A stretch of 23,868 nt of DNA from DALYLB01 sp046154695. GTDB taxonomy: Bacteria > Acidobacteriota > Blastocatellia > RBC074. Where the stretch lies: positions 1 to 23,868 of the forward strand of contig JBJXFI010000029.1 in NCBI GenBank assembly GCA_046154695.1. Reading direction: 5' to 3'. The notes beneath the pieces were generated by a model. That model made no database searches. It was given only the letters and a program-made list of their open reading frames with translations, and was not told the origin of the DNA. Positions 7,808 to 13,291 of this stretch are shown here, piece by piece; position 1 is the first letter of the stretch; each line of letters opens with the position of its first letter. Both the position numbers and the translations under genes were made by a program.

Positions 7808-8572
7808 ATGAATGCAAATACGATCGATGAAGTCATCGCGCAGCTCACCGGGATCATCGACCGCTCGCGCCGCGAGTCCGACCGCCTGGGTTACTTCGCC
7901 GCGCTGTATCGCAAGGTCACGATCCGCGTGAAAGAAGGCATCGAACAGGGCCGGTTTGAGGACGGCCCGCGAATGGAGCGGCTGGACGTGAACTTCGCCA
8001 ACCGCTGCCTGGAAGCCTGTGAACTTCATCGCCGAGGCGAACCCGCGACCGAAAGCTGGCGGGTATGCTTCGAGGCGGCCGGCCATTGGCGGCCCATCAT
8101 CCTGCAGCACCTGCTGCTGGGAATGAACGCGCACATCAACCTCGACCTGGGCATCGCCGCCGTCGAGACCTGCCCCGGCGATCAATTGCCGCCGCTGCAA
8201 AACGACTTCGACAAGATCAACGACGTGCTCGCGGAGCTGGTGCAGCCCGTGCAGGACGAACTCGGCGGTGTCTCGCCGTGGATCGGCTTTCTCGAAAAGA
8301 TCGACCCGCGCGCCGGCGACGCGATCGTCAGCTTCAGCATGGACCGCGCCCGCGTCGCGGCCTGGAATTTCGCCGTGAAATTGAATTCGCTCCCTCCCAC
8401 CCTGCGCGCCGGCGCGATTCAGGCGCGTGACCTGGATGTCGCCGCGCTCGGCCGCCTGGTCCGCAAACCCGGTCGATTCCTCCTGCCTGTGGGATTATTG
8501 GCGATCCGTTTGCGTGAAAGCGGCGACGTCCCCCGCGTAATCGATGCGTTGGCCGGGCCGCCGAGCGAATAG
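7808..8572 (+). CDS. DUF5995 family protein
   Basis: The product has 254 residues and starts 2 bases after the J-like gene, so translation is probably coupled. It matches what I recall of the DUF5995 pattern: an N-terminal helical part with YFAALYRKVTIRVKEGIEQG and RMERLDVNFANRCLEA, then the core ILQHLLLGMNAHINLDLGIA with its Asn-Ala-His-Ile-Asn-x-Asp cluster (about residues 104-112). The conserved His, Asn and Asp suggest a binding or catalytic pocket, but no reaction is established for the family. There is no signal peptide or clear membrane segment. Its place as last gene of a chaperone operon is unusual and may be incidental. It is the last plus-strand housekeeping gene before the accessory island. 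Confidence 0.8.
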   Translation: MNANTIDEVIAQLTGIIDRSRRESDRLGYFAALYRKVTIRVKEGIEQGRFEDGPRMERLDVNFANRCLEACELHRRGEPATESWRVCFEAAGHWRPIILQHLLLGMNAHINLDLGIAAVETCPGDQLPPLQNDFDKINDVLAELVQPVQDELGGVSPWIGFLEKIDPRAGDAIVSFSMDRARVAAWNFAVKLNSLPPTLRAGAIQARDLDVAALGRLVRKPGRFLLPVGLLAIRLRESGDVPRVIDALAGPPSE

Positions 8573-8610
8573 ACACGGCTCGAAGCCGGAGTGACGCTGG
8601 CGCGCCGGCG

Positions 8611-8672
8611 CGTTCTTTATCAACACCGGCCCGCTGATCCCGTCTTTCAAGCGGCTGGGGCGAAGGCTTGAA
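8611..8672 (+). pseudogene. possible 5' scrap of a DUF3368 PIN toxin gene
   Basis: A short frame reads FFINTGPLIPSFKRLGRRL before a stop. INTGPLI is the start signature of DUF3368 PIN toxins. The DNA TCAACACCGGCCCG is shared exactly with the toxin gene starting at 19876. It runs into the transposase remnant, which begins in another frame. It is very short, so chance cannot be excluded. Confidence 0.35.
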
Positions 8673-8781
8673 CAATAAGATCAAAGTGCTCAAGCGCCGG
8701 AGCTACGGAATGAAGAATCTCCCGAACTTCTTTCGCCGCATCTGGCTGGACCTGAGAGGTTACGATGTCTTTGCACAGTAA
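8638..8781 (+). pseudogene. C-terminal remnant of ISL3-family transposase
   Basis: The frame ending at the stop 8779-8781 reads EGLNNKIKVLKRRSYGMKNL and finishes with LDLRGYDVFAQ. This is the conserved C-terminal block of ISL3-type DDE transposases (GLNNKIKV.KRR.YG). The frame is closed by a stop at 8635, so at most 47 residues remain and the catalytic domain is absent. It cannot be active. Confidence 0.7.
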
Positions 8782-8825
8782 CAACACAAGATACTGGGGT
8801 TATTCCCAGCGATTCCCAAAGAGCC
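8638..8825 (+). mobile_element. right end of an ISL3-like insertion sequence
   Basis: The segment holds the last codons of a transposase and then, at about 8798-8825, a terminal sequence whose complement begins GGCTCTTTGGGAATCGCTGG. That matches the usual ISL3-family terminal inverted repeat, which starts GGCTCTT. No left end or remaining transposase is seen upstream, so only a right-hand scrap of under 200 bases survives. The base run AAAAAATC directly outside could be one 8-bp target-site copy. Confidence 0.65.
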
Positions 8826-8842
8826 AAAAAATCTCTGATTGA
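8826..8842 (+). repeat. 17-bp direct repeat, copy 1
   Basis: AAAAAATCTCTGATTGA abuts the IS end. It recurs exactly at 9840-9856, and both copies are followed within 3 bases by GCCCCA and then by ATCCGAA-containing sequence. The two copies bracket the PIN toxin-antitoxin module. Confidence 0.7.
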
Positions 8843-8972
8843 AGTGCCCCAAAATCGCATCCGAATTCGTCCTGCTCTCCATGCCCAAATCATTTTGTGT
8901 CGCCATCGGATGCCTGGCGTGAAACGATGTGGGATTTTTCGCCCTTTGTTGGAAAATACCTTATATTGAGCG

Positions 8973-9000
8973 TTGACAGGGCAGGGGGATACGGTATGCT
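8973..9000 (+). promoter_or_regulatory. strong sigma-70 promoter for the PIN toxin-antitoxin pair
   Basis: A perfect TTGACA (8973-8978), a 16-base spacer and TATGCT (8995-9000) lie about 80 bases before the antitoxin ATG. Translation from an upstream codon at 8973 is therefore unlikely, because it would start inside the -35 box. Confidence 0.7.
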
Positions 9001-9077
9001 GGTTTTGCATTAACAATTCTCGTATGACCGCCGTTGCATTCCGCCCCCAACTGGCACAGAGAAAAAGAGGCAGGGAT

Positions 9078-9434
9078 ATGGAACTCACAATCCGAATCGA
9101 GGACGCCGCCAAAGTCGAATTAGTGCGGGAGATCTTCAAGCGGTTCAGCTTGGCGGACGGGGTAGACGTGTCTGTTGATCCAGCCAACGGCTACATCCTG
9201 GTCAAGCCGGCGACTGCGGATGCCGGTCTCATTCCGATTGAGCGGCTGGTTGAACAAGCCTTTCTACAAGAAGAAACCAACCCAATGACGGATGAGGAAG
9301 CCGCAGCCATAGATCGGGAGCTGGCCGAGTATGGAGCCCAAAAGGCGAAAGAATTCGGCATCGAAGATGACGAGGACGTTTACCTTTTACTAAATGAGCA
9401 CAAAAGAGAGCAAAGAGCCAAGCTCACCGCTTAG
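9078..9434 (+). CDS. putative antitoxin partner of PIN toxin
   Basis: The product has 118 residues, acidic overall (many Glu/Asp after residue 70). ATG 9078 follows the AGGCAGGG ribosome-binding site, and the promoter at 8973-9000 rules out the longer frame. The N-terminus (MELTIRIEDAAKVELVREIF) looks like a short beta strand plus helix. The C-terminus (AKEFGIEDDEDVYLLLNEHK) resembles the tail of small antitoxins paired with COG1569-type PIN toxins. I recognise no named DNA-binding fold with confidence. The last 41 bases overlap the toxin gene, typical of type II toxin-antitoxin pairs. In such pairs the antitoxin blocks the toxin and often represses its own promoter. Confidence 0.7.
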   Translation: MELTIRIEDAAKVELVREIFKRFSLADGVDVSVDPANGYILVKPATADAGLIPIERLVEQAFLQEETNPMTDEEAAAIDRELAEYGAQKAKEFGIEDDEDVYLLLNEHKREQRAKLTA

Positions 9435-9831
9435 AGCCGTCCTTGATACCAACGTCCTCATTTCAGCCGCAATACGCCCAGAAGGCCAGGCGGGCCATAT
9501 TTGGGATCTGGCGCGGGAGCGTCGTTTTCAAATGCTCACCTCCCCCCAAATCGTCAATGAACTGTGCGAAAAACTGAGAACGAAATTCTTTTGGGATGAT
9601 AAGCGTCTCGGGCTGCTCCTGCGCCGCCTGAGGCGGCCAGCTGAGATCATCGTCACAACAACAAGGCTCAGCGTTGTTCCGGACGATCCGGATGACAACG
9701 CAATTATAGAGTGCGCTGTCGATGGAAAGGCGGACATCATCGTGTCCGGCGACAATGATCTTTTGAGAATGAAAAGCTACGAAGCTATCCCTATCCTTCA
9801 TCCAAACGACTTCCTGCATACACTCGGGTGA
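9394..9831 (+). CDS. PIN-domain toxin (COG1569-type ribonuclease)
   Basis: The product has 145 residues. The PIN acidic residues are in order: AVLDTNVLISA (Asp about 18), QIVNELCEKL (Glu about 55), PDDPDDNAIIE (Asp about 97) and SGDNDLL (Asp about 119). This arrangement matches the family of putative toxin components with a PIN fold, metal-dependent ribonucleases that usually cut tRNA, rRNA or mRNA. All catalytic positions look intact, so the toxin is probably functional. It is translated from within the antitoxin gene (41-base overlap). The stop at 9829-9831 is immediately followed by the second copy of a 17-bp direct repeat. Confidence 0.85.
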   Translation: MSTKESKEPSSPLRAVLDTNVLISAAIRPEGQAGHIWDLARERRFQMLTSPQIVNELCEKLRTKFFWDDKRLGLLLRRLRRPAEIIVTTTRLSVVPDDPDDNAIIECAVDGKADIIVSGDNDLLRMKSYEAIPILHPNDFLHTLG

Positions 9832-10172
9832 GTAAAGACAAAAAATCTCTGATTGAGGCGCCCCATAAAACCTCATCCGAAGAGAATTCCGACTCGGTTT
9901 TTGGAATCAGCGACAACGTCATGAATGCGTTCGCCTCTGCCTGTCGTGCGGCCGGAATTGAGAATTTTCGGCTTCACGATTGCCGGCACACCGCGATTAC
10001 GAGAATGATTCAGGCCGGAATGACGCCGATGCAGGTGATGAAGATCAGCGGCCACACGCAGATGTCCACCTTTGCCCGTTACGTGAACGCCGCCGCCGTG
10101 AAGCGCGCCGCCGCCGCGATCGATGCATTCCACGCTTCAGCTCCTCAGAGAGAAGCCGCTTATGTGATGTAG
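9828..10172 (+). pseudogene. tyrosine recombinase (phage-type integrase) C-terminal remnant, copy A
   Basis: The frame encodes the second half of a tyrosine-recombinase catalytic domain: FRLHDCRHTAITRMIQAGMT (box with the Arg-His pair), then VMKISGHTQMSTFARYVNA with the second His and the nucleophile Tyr. The N-terminal core-binding domain and the first catalytic Arg are absent, so the product cannot recombine DNA. Recombinase-like sequence begins near 9880; the stretch before it comes from the 17-bp repeat region. Its last 207 codon bases plus 60 bases of 3' flank are duplicated at 11149-11422. A short protein may still be made, but activity is not expected. Confidence 0.75.
9840..9856 (+). 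repeat. 17-bp direct repeat, copy 2
   Basis: This is an exact copy of 8826-8842. Here it continues in frame into the recombinase remnant (reading KKSLIEAPHK). This suggests the repeat belonged to sequence next to the recombinase before the toxin-antitoxin pair arrived. Confidence 0.7.
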
Positions 10173-10232
10173 TCGCCGCGATCGAGCCGCGGTCCGCCGG
10201 GATTTTGTGGACATCGGTTTTGCCTCGCGCCT
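9966..10232 (+). repeat. direct repeat of recombinase 3' end, copy A (267 bp)
   Basis: It is shared with 11149-11422, starting at TTTCGGCTTCACG and ending exactly at GCCTCGCGCCT, about 60 bases beyond the recombinase stop. Copy B has 7 extra bases (one frameshifting base and GATGAC-like codons). The copies are clearly homologous with scattered substitutions. Confidence 0.85.
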
Positions 10233-10275
10233 GGGCCTTGATCGTCGGTTTGGCCGAAACGACGATCAAGGCCCA
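10232..10275. repeat. 16-bp-arm palindrome at the edge of the duplicated block
   Basis: TGGGCCTTGATCGTCG (10232-10247) is exactly complementary to 10260-10275 across a 12-base loop. It begins where the similarity between the two recombinase copies ends, and lies 5 bases beyond the stop of the minus-strand toxin. It may be a transcription stop for the toxin operon or the end of the inserted segment. Confidence 0.75.
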
Positions 10276-10280
10276 TCTCC

Positions 10281-10778
10281 CTATCGCCGCTCTTCTTTTC
10301 GTTTTCGATCGCGTTCCAGAGCTTCTTCAAGGTATTTCTCATGCGGGAGGCGAAACGAAGTCTTTCGCATCTCTTCAATGGAACTCGGCAAATCGAGGAG
10401 GCCCTGCTCTGACGCTCTTTCGAGAATGGTGAAGGTTGGGATGACATTGAGATTGAGACGCTCGGCTTCAGTTGCGGCGTCCCTGTCATCAAGGAGAACC
10501 GCATGCGCATGGAGCTCGATCGCAAGCGCGAAGGCCTCACGCTCTCCATCGTCAATTTTCCTTTGCGGAGTGAACGCCGATAAATCGGCTTTTCTGATGG
10601 TCAGCCACGAAGGAGGAGCCAACATCCAGTCTTTGATTTTCCGAGGCGTCTTTGGCCGCTGAAGCTCTTCGGCGACTTTTTCGGGGATGATCACGCTTCC
10701 GAAAAGCCGTTCAAGGATATGAACCTGCTCGATTTCGATTAGATACCGAAGGGGCGTTGTGTCGGAAACGATGATCAT
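10281..10778 (-). CDS. DUF3368 PIN-like toxin
   Basis: The product has 165 residues. It starts MIIVSDTTPLRYLIEIEQV, where the SDTTPL motif carries the first PIN Asp. Further on are VIIPEKVAEEL (Glu), KIDDGEREAFALA (Asp-Asp-Gly-Glu, typical of DUF3368) and AVLLDDRDAATEAERLNL (Asp-Asp). The C-terminus is basic and helical. It is a metal-dependent RNase-type toxin by family. ATG 10778 overlaps the antitoxin stop by 4 bases (ATGA), so the pair is translationally coupled. All expected acidic residues are present. Confidence 0.85.
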   Translation of the reverse strand: MIIVSDTTPLRYLIEIEQVHILERLFGSVIIPEKVAEELQRPKTPRKIKDWMLAPPSWLTIRKADLSAFTPQRKIDDGEREAFALAIELHAHAVLLDDRDAATEAERLNLNVIPTFTILERASEQGLLDLPSSIEEMRKTSFRLPHEKYLEEALERDRKRKEERR

Positions 10779-11053
10779 CCGTGATATTGTGCGAGGAGAG
10801 ACGATAAAAGATCCCGGCTTTTTGCGAAATCCTCACTCGTATGCTTGCTTCGCACATCATACCGCTTGAAAAACTCCCACAGATCTTCCCGGTCATCAAA
10901 GCCGAGCATCTCCATGACTTCGCGTTCGGTAAGAAGATCCGCCAAGTGCGCCTGAATGGCCGCCAATTCCAAGAGACGGCGCTCAATGGGCAAGGCGCTG
11001 CCGTTCTGAATTTCGGCGGCGATATTGTCCGGAATGGTCAATACAACTTGCAT
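10775..11053 (-). CDS. UPF0175-type antitoxin
   Basis: The product has 92 residues from ATG 11053, which has AGAGGTG upstream at a good distance; GTG 11062 is less likely. The N-terminal strand (MQVVLTIPDNIAAEIQNG) and the helical core (RRLLELAAIQAHLADLLTER, then VMEMLGFDDREDLWEFF) match UPF0175. This family is often paired with DUF3368 toxins, and its C-terminal half carries a helix-turn-helix-like region. It should neutralise the toxin from 10281-10778 and may repress transcription from the promoter region at 11060-11130, where phased repeats occur. Confidence 0.82.
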   Translation of the reverse strand: MQVVLTIPDNIAAEIQNGSALPIERRLLELAAIQAHLADLLTEREVMEMLGFDDREDLWEFFKRYDVRSKHTSEDFAKSRDLLSSLLAQYHG

Positions 11054-11098
11054 ACAAATCACCTCTTATGCGCAAGACTACCCTACTTTTTATCCATA

Positions 11099-11126
11099 GG
11101 GCAATGGGGGGCAATGAGGGGCAATG
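11099..11126. promoter_or_regulatory. three 10-bp-phased GGGCAATG repeats upstream of the antitoxin
   Basis: GGGCAATG starts at 11099, 11109 and 11119, giving an exact 10-base period. On the minus strand they place CATTGCCC boxes 45-75 bases before the antitoxin start, and the innermost contains a TTGCCC that could serve as a -35 box. Same-face spacing suggests an operator, but a slipped simple repeat is also possible. Confidence 0.45.
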
Positions 11127-11148
11127 GTTCTCCCGACGCGCCTCCTCG

Positions 11149-11362
11149 TTTCGGCTTCACGATTGCCGGCATACCGCGATCACGGATGATGATTCAGGCC
11201 GGCATAGCTCCAATGCAGGTGATGAAGATCAGCGGCCATACCCAGATGTCCACGTTTGCCCGCTATGTGAACGCCGATGACGACGCCGTGAAGCGCGCCG
11301 CCGCCGCGATCGATGCATTCCACGCTTCAGCCCCTGAGAAAGAAGCCGCTTATGTGATGTAG
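11149..11362 (+). pseudogene. tyrosine recombinase C-terminal remnant, copy B (frameshifted)
   Basis: One frame reads FRLHDCRHTAIT and is then lost. A second frame continues with RMMIQAGIAPMQVMKISGHT and STFARYVNADDDAVKR to the stop at 11362. An extra base near 11183-11188, compared with copy A, explains the break. Only about 70 codons of the domain remain, so it is non-functional. Confidence 0.75.
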
Positions 11363-11422
11363 TCATCGCGATCGAACTGCGGCCCGCCGGGATTTTGTGG
11401 ACATCGGTTTTGCCTCGCGCCT
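11149..11422 (+). repeat. direct repeat of recombinase 3' end, copy B (274 bp)
   Basis: This is the second copy of 9966-10232. It brackets the UPF0175/DUF3368 module together with copy A, and similarity stops abruptly after GCCTCGCGCCT at 11422. Confidence 0.85.
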
Positions 11423-11494
11423 ATAATCCCGGCGCCCCATCGGCCAACGGATGCGACGCGATTGCAACAACTTTCATTCCGGGACGGTGATGGG

Positions 11495-11869
11495 ATGCCA
11501 GACTCCTTGACCCCGAACTATCGCCATCGAACCCACGGGCGCGACCTGCGCATTGAATACCCCGAAAAAGCGCGCCTCAACGAACTCTGCGAACACGCGG
11601 CCCGAGCGCGAAAGGGTCAGGTGCTGTTTCTGGCCGGGCCGCGACTGAGCGAGCGATCCGATCTGCTCCAGACGCGCGCCGCTTGAGGCCGATCCGGCCC
11701 GCGTGAGCGCGCTCGAATCCGTCGCCTGGACGCTGAAACTCAACGACGCCGGAGACTGGCTGGGCGTGCGGCCGCTCTCCAAAACGGAGATCGCGGCCTG
11801 GCTCGGCCCCACGGGGCCGGGCATTGTCGAGGCTTTGTTGCAGGTCTGCGAAGGTTATCCTCCCCCGCG
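11495..11869 (+). pseudogene. broken N-terminal part of a STAND/AAA-like ATPase
   Basis: ATG 11495 opens a frame with HGRDLRIEYPEKARLNELCE and GQVLFLAGPRLSERSDLLQ, which looks like the lead-in and P-loop of a STAND or AAA ATPase. The loop lacks the Gly-Lys-Ser/Thr of an active Walker A. The frame stops at 11684-11686. Coding then resumes in another frame from about 11687 (EADPARVSALESVAWTLKLN) to GIVEALLQVCEGYP. From there a third frame continues in the downstream gene. Most of the nucleotide-binding domain appears deleted. The second frame change falls at a CCCCC run (11862-11866) and could be a single-base insertion or a sequencing error. Confidence 0.55.
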
Positions 11870-13044
11870 TCGCCGAAACGTGGTCGCAATGGCTGGCGGA
11901 CGGTTACATCGTTCACGATCCGGCCGCCGATCTCTGGCGAAAGGCCAACCCGCGCGAAGACCTGCCGCTCAGCGGCGCCCGCAGCGCGACGCGCAAATAC
12001 TTGCGCGACCGTTTCCCCGACGACACGCCGGCTGAGCGCGAGCAGTGGCATATGGTCCTGCAGCTCTGCGCGGCAGAAGGCGAAACGTTCACCCCGGATT
12101 GCGTCGCCGACGCCCTGGAATGGGACCGGGAAGAGATGCACGAGTTCCTCGACGATTTCTTCGTCAACTCCGACGACAATCCCGATGGGCCGCTGCTGGA
12201 ACCGGTGTTTCATCGTTTCCTCGACAAACGCGGCGACGAGCGCGCCGTCTGGCGCTACCTCTTCGCCTCGGCCTATACCTGGGTCGCGCTGGAACGCGAC
12301 GACGACCCGCGATTGAACTCGCATCGCGCGCGCCTGGCGGATTCGCTTCGAGAACTATACGACGAGACGGAGGGCCGGCTGGCCGCGCGGTTGGCGACCA
12401 TTTATGAGCGTGTCGGCGCTGAGGCCCCCGCGCGCCACTTTGCCCGCATCGCCGATCACGGCAATCAGGTCGACAGAATGGCCGCCGCGGCTTTTCATGC
12501 GATCCATCTCTGGAAACAGATGCGCCGGCGCCGGCGGCCGGATGGCTATGCCGCGCGATGCCTGTATGACCTGCTTCAGGAAGCCGGAAAGAGGATGTTT
12601 TATGCCTGCCCGTATGCTGAAACTTTCCGCGTCTTTTATGCGGCCGCCCGGATTGCCCGGGATCTGCCCGATCCGCTCGATGCGGTCGAAGCGCAGAATT
12701 ATTGCGCAATGTTGTTGCGGGCGATGGGAAGGAATTTTCGCGCTCGAAGGCTTTATGAGAGGCTGTTGGACCGGCTCGCCGGCCTCCTGGCATCCCAGGG
12801 CGTTAAAGAACAGGTTGGAAGCCGGCATCGATTGAAATCTTTACAAGCGTCCTGCCTCGATGGGCTGGCGTCGATCGCCCTCATGCAGTCCGCGTACGAG
12901 TCGTCGTCGTCTCTCTACCGAGAGGCGTTGTCGATCGCGCGCGAGATCCAGTCTCGAAACCTGGAAGCCGCGATTCTGTCGAAGATGGAAGAGATCGAGG
13001 AAGGCTTGAGACTGAAGGAGTCGGATGGCTCGCAATCGCAATAG
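11824..13044 (+). CDS. C-terminal TPR-like portion of the decayed ATPase
   Basis: The open frame spans 406 codons. It continues the broken ATPase: joining EALLQVCEGYP to PRVAETWSQWLADGYIVHD restores a typical winged-helix-like segment that follows STAND ATPase cores. Residues about 130-400 are helical repeats, for example RLAARLATIYERVGAEAPAR, NFRARRLYERLLDRLAGLLA and YESSSSLYREALSIAREIQS. This architecture resembles signal-responsive NTPases or LuxR-like regulators with TPR sensors. No clear start codon with a ribosome-binding site belongs to this frame alone, so it is probably part of a pseudogene. It lies upstream of a type I restriction system, a setting where defence NTPases are common. 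Confidence 0.5.
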   Translation: MSRLCCRSAKVILPRVAETWSQWLADGYIVHDPAADLWRKANPREDLPLSGARSATRKYLRDRFPDDTPAEREQWHMVLQLCAAEGETFTPDCVADALEWDREEMHEFLDDFFVNSDDNPDGPLLEPVFHRFLDKRGDERAVWRYLFASAYTWVALERDDDPRLNSHRARLADSLRELYDETEGRLAARLATIYERVGAEAPARHFARIADHGNQVDRMAAAAFHAIHLWKQMRRRRRPDGYAARCLYDLLQEAGKRMFYACPYAETFRVFYAAARIARDLPDPLDAVEAQNYCAMLLRAMGRNFRARRLYERLLDRLAGLLASQGVKEQVGSRHRLKSLQASCLDGLASIALMQSAYESSSSLYREALSIAREIQSRNLEAAILSKMEEIEEGLRLKESDGSQSQ

Positions 13045-13166
13045 AAATCGGGGAAATGCATTGGCGAGGGCCCAAAAGCAGAAGGGGCGCAATCACGAGG
13101 AATCCCGGCCGGAATGGTCCCGAAGCCATCAAGGAGATTGGCGGCCGGAACGGATCAGGACGGATG

Positions 13167-13196
13167 TTCCTTTCTCCCGGTGCTTTATGGTATAGT
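13167..13196 (+). promoter_or_regulatory. weak candidate promoter for hsdMSR
   Basis: In the 247-base gap before hsdM, TATAGT (13191-13196) is a fair -10 box with a poor -35 (TTCCTT, 18-base spacer). It is about 95 bases before the hsdM start. Nothing else is seen in this gap. Confidence 0.3.
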
Positions 13197-13291
13197 CCGC
13201 CGCGGACGTTGAGAGATTTATACCGCAAGACCCTGTCCAGCCCCGCACGTTCCAAGAGCCAGAAAACAAATCGGAATCAATTTGAGACGCG

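Noticed and set aside
8973..9077. Longer antitoxin frame starting at 8973
   Set aside because: The start codon would be part of the TTGACA -35 box of a good promoter. ATG 9078 has a ribosome-binding site.
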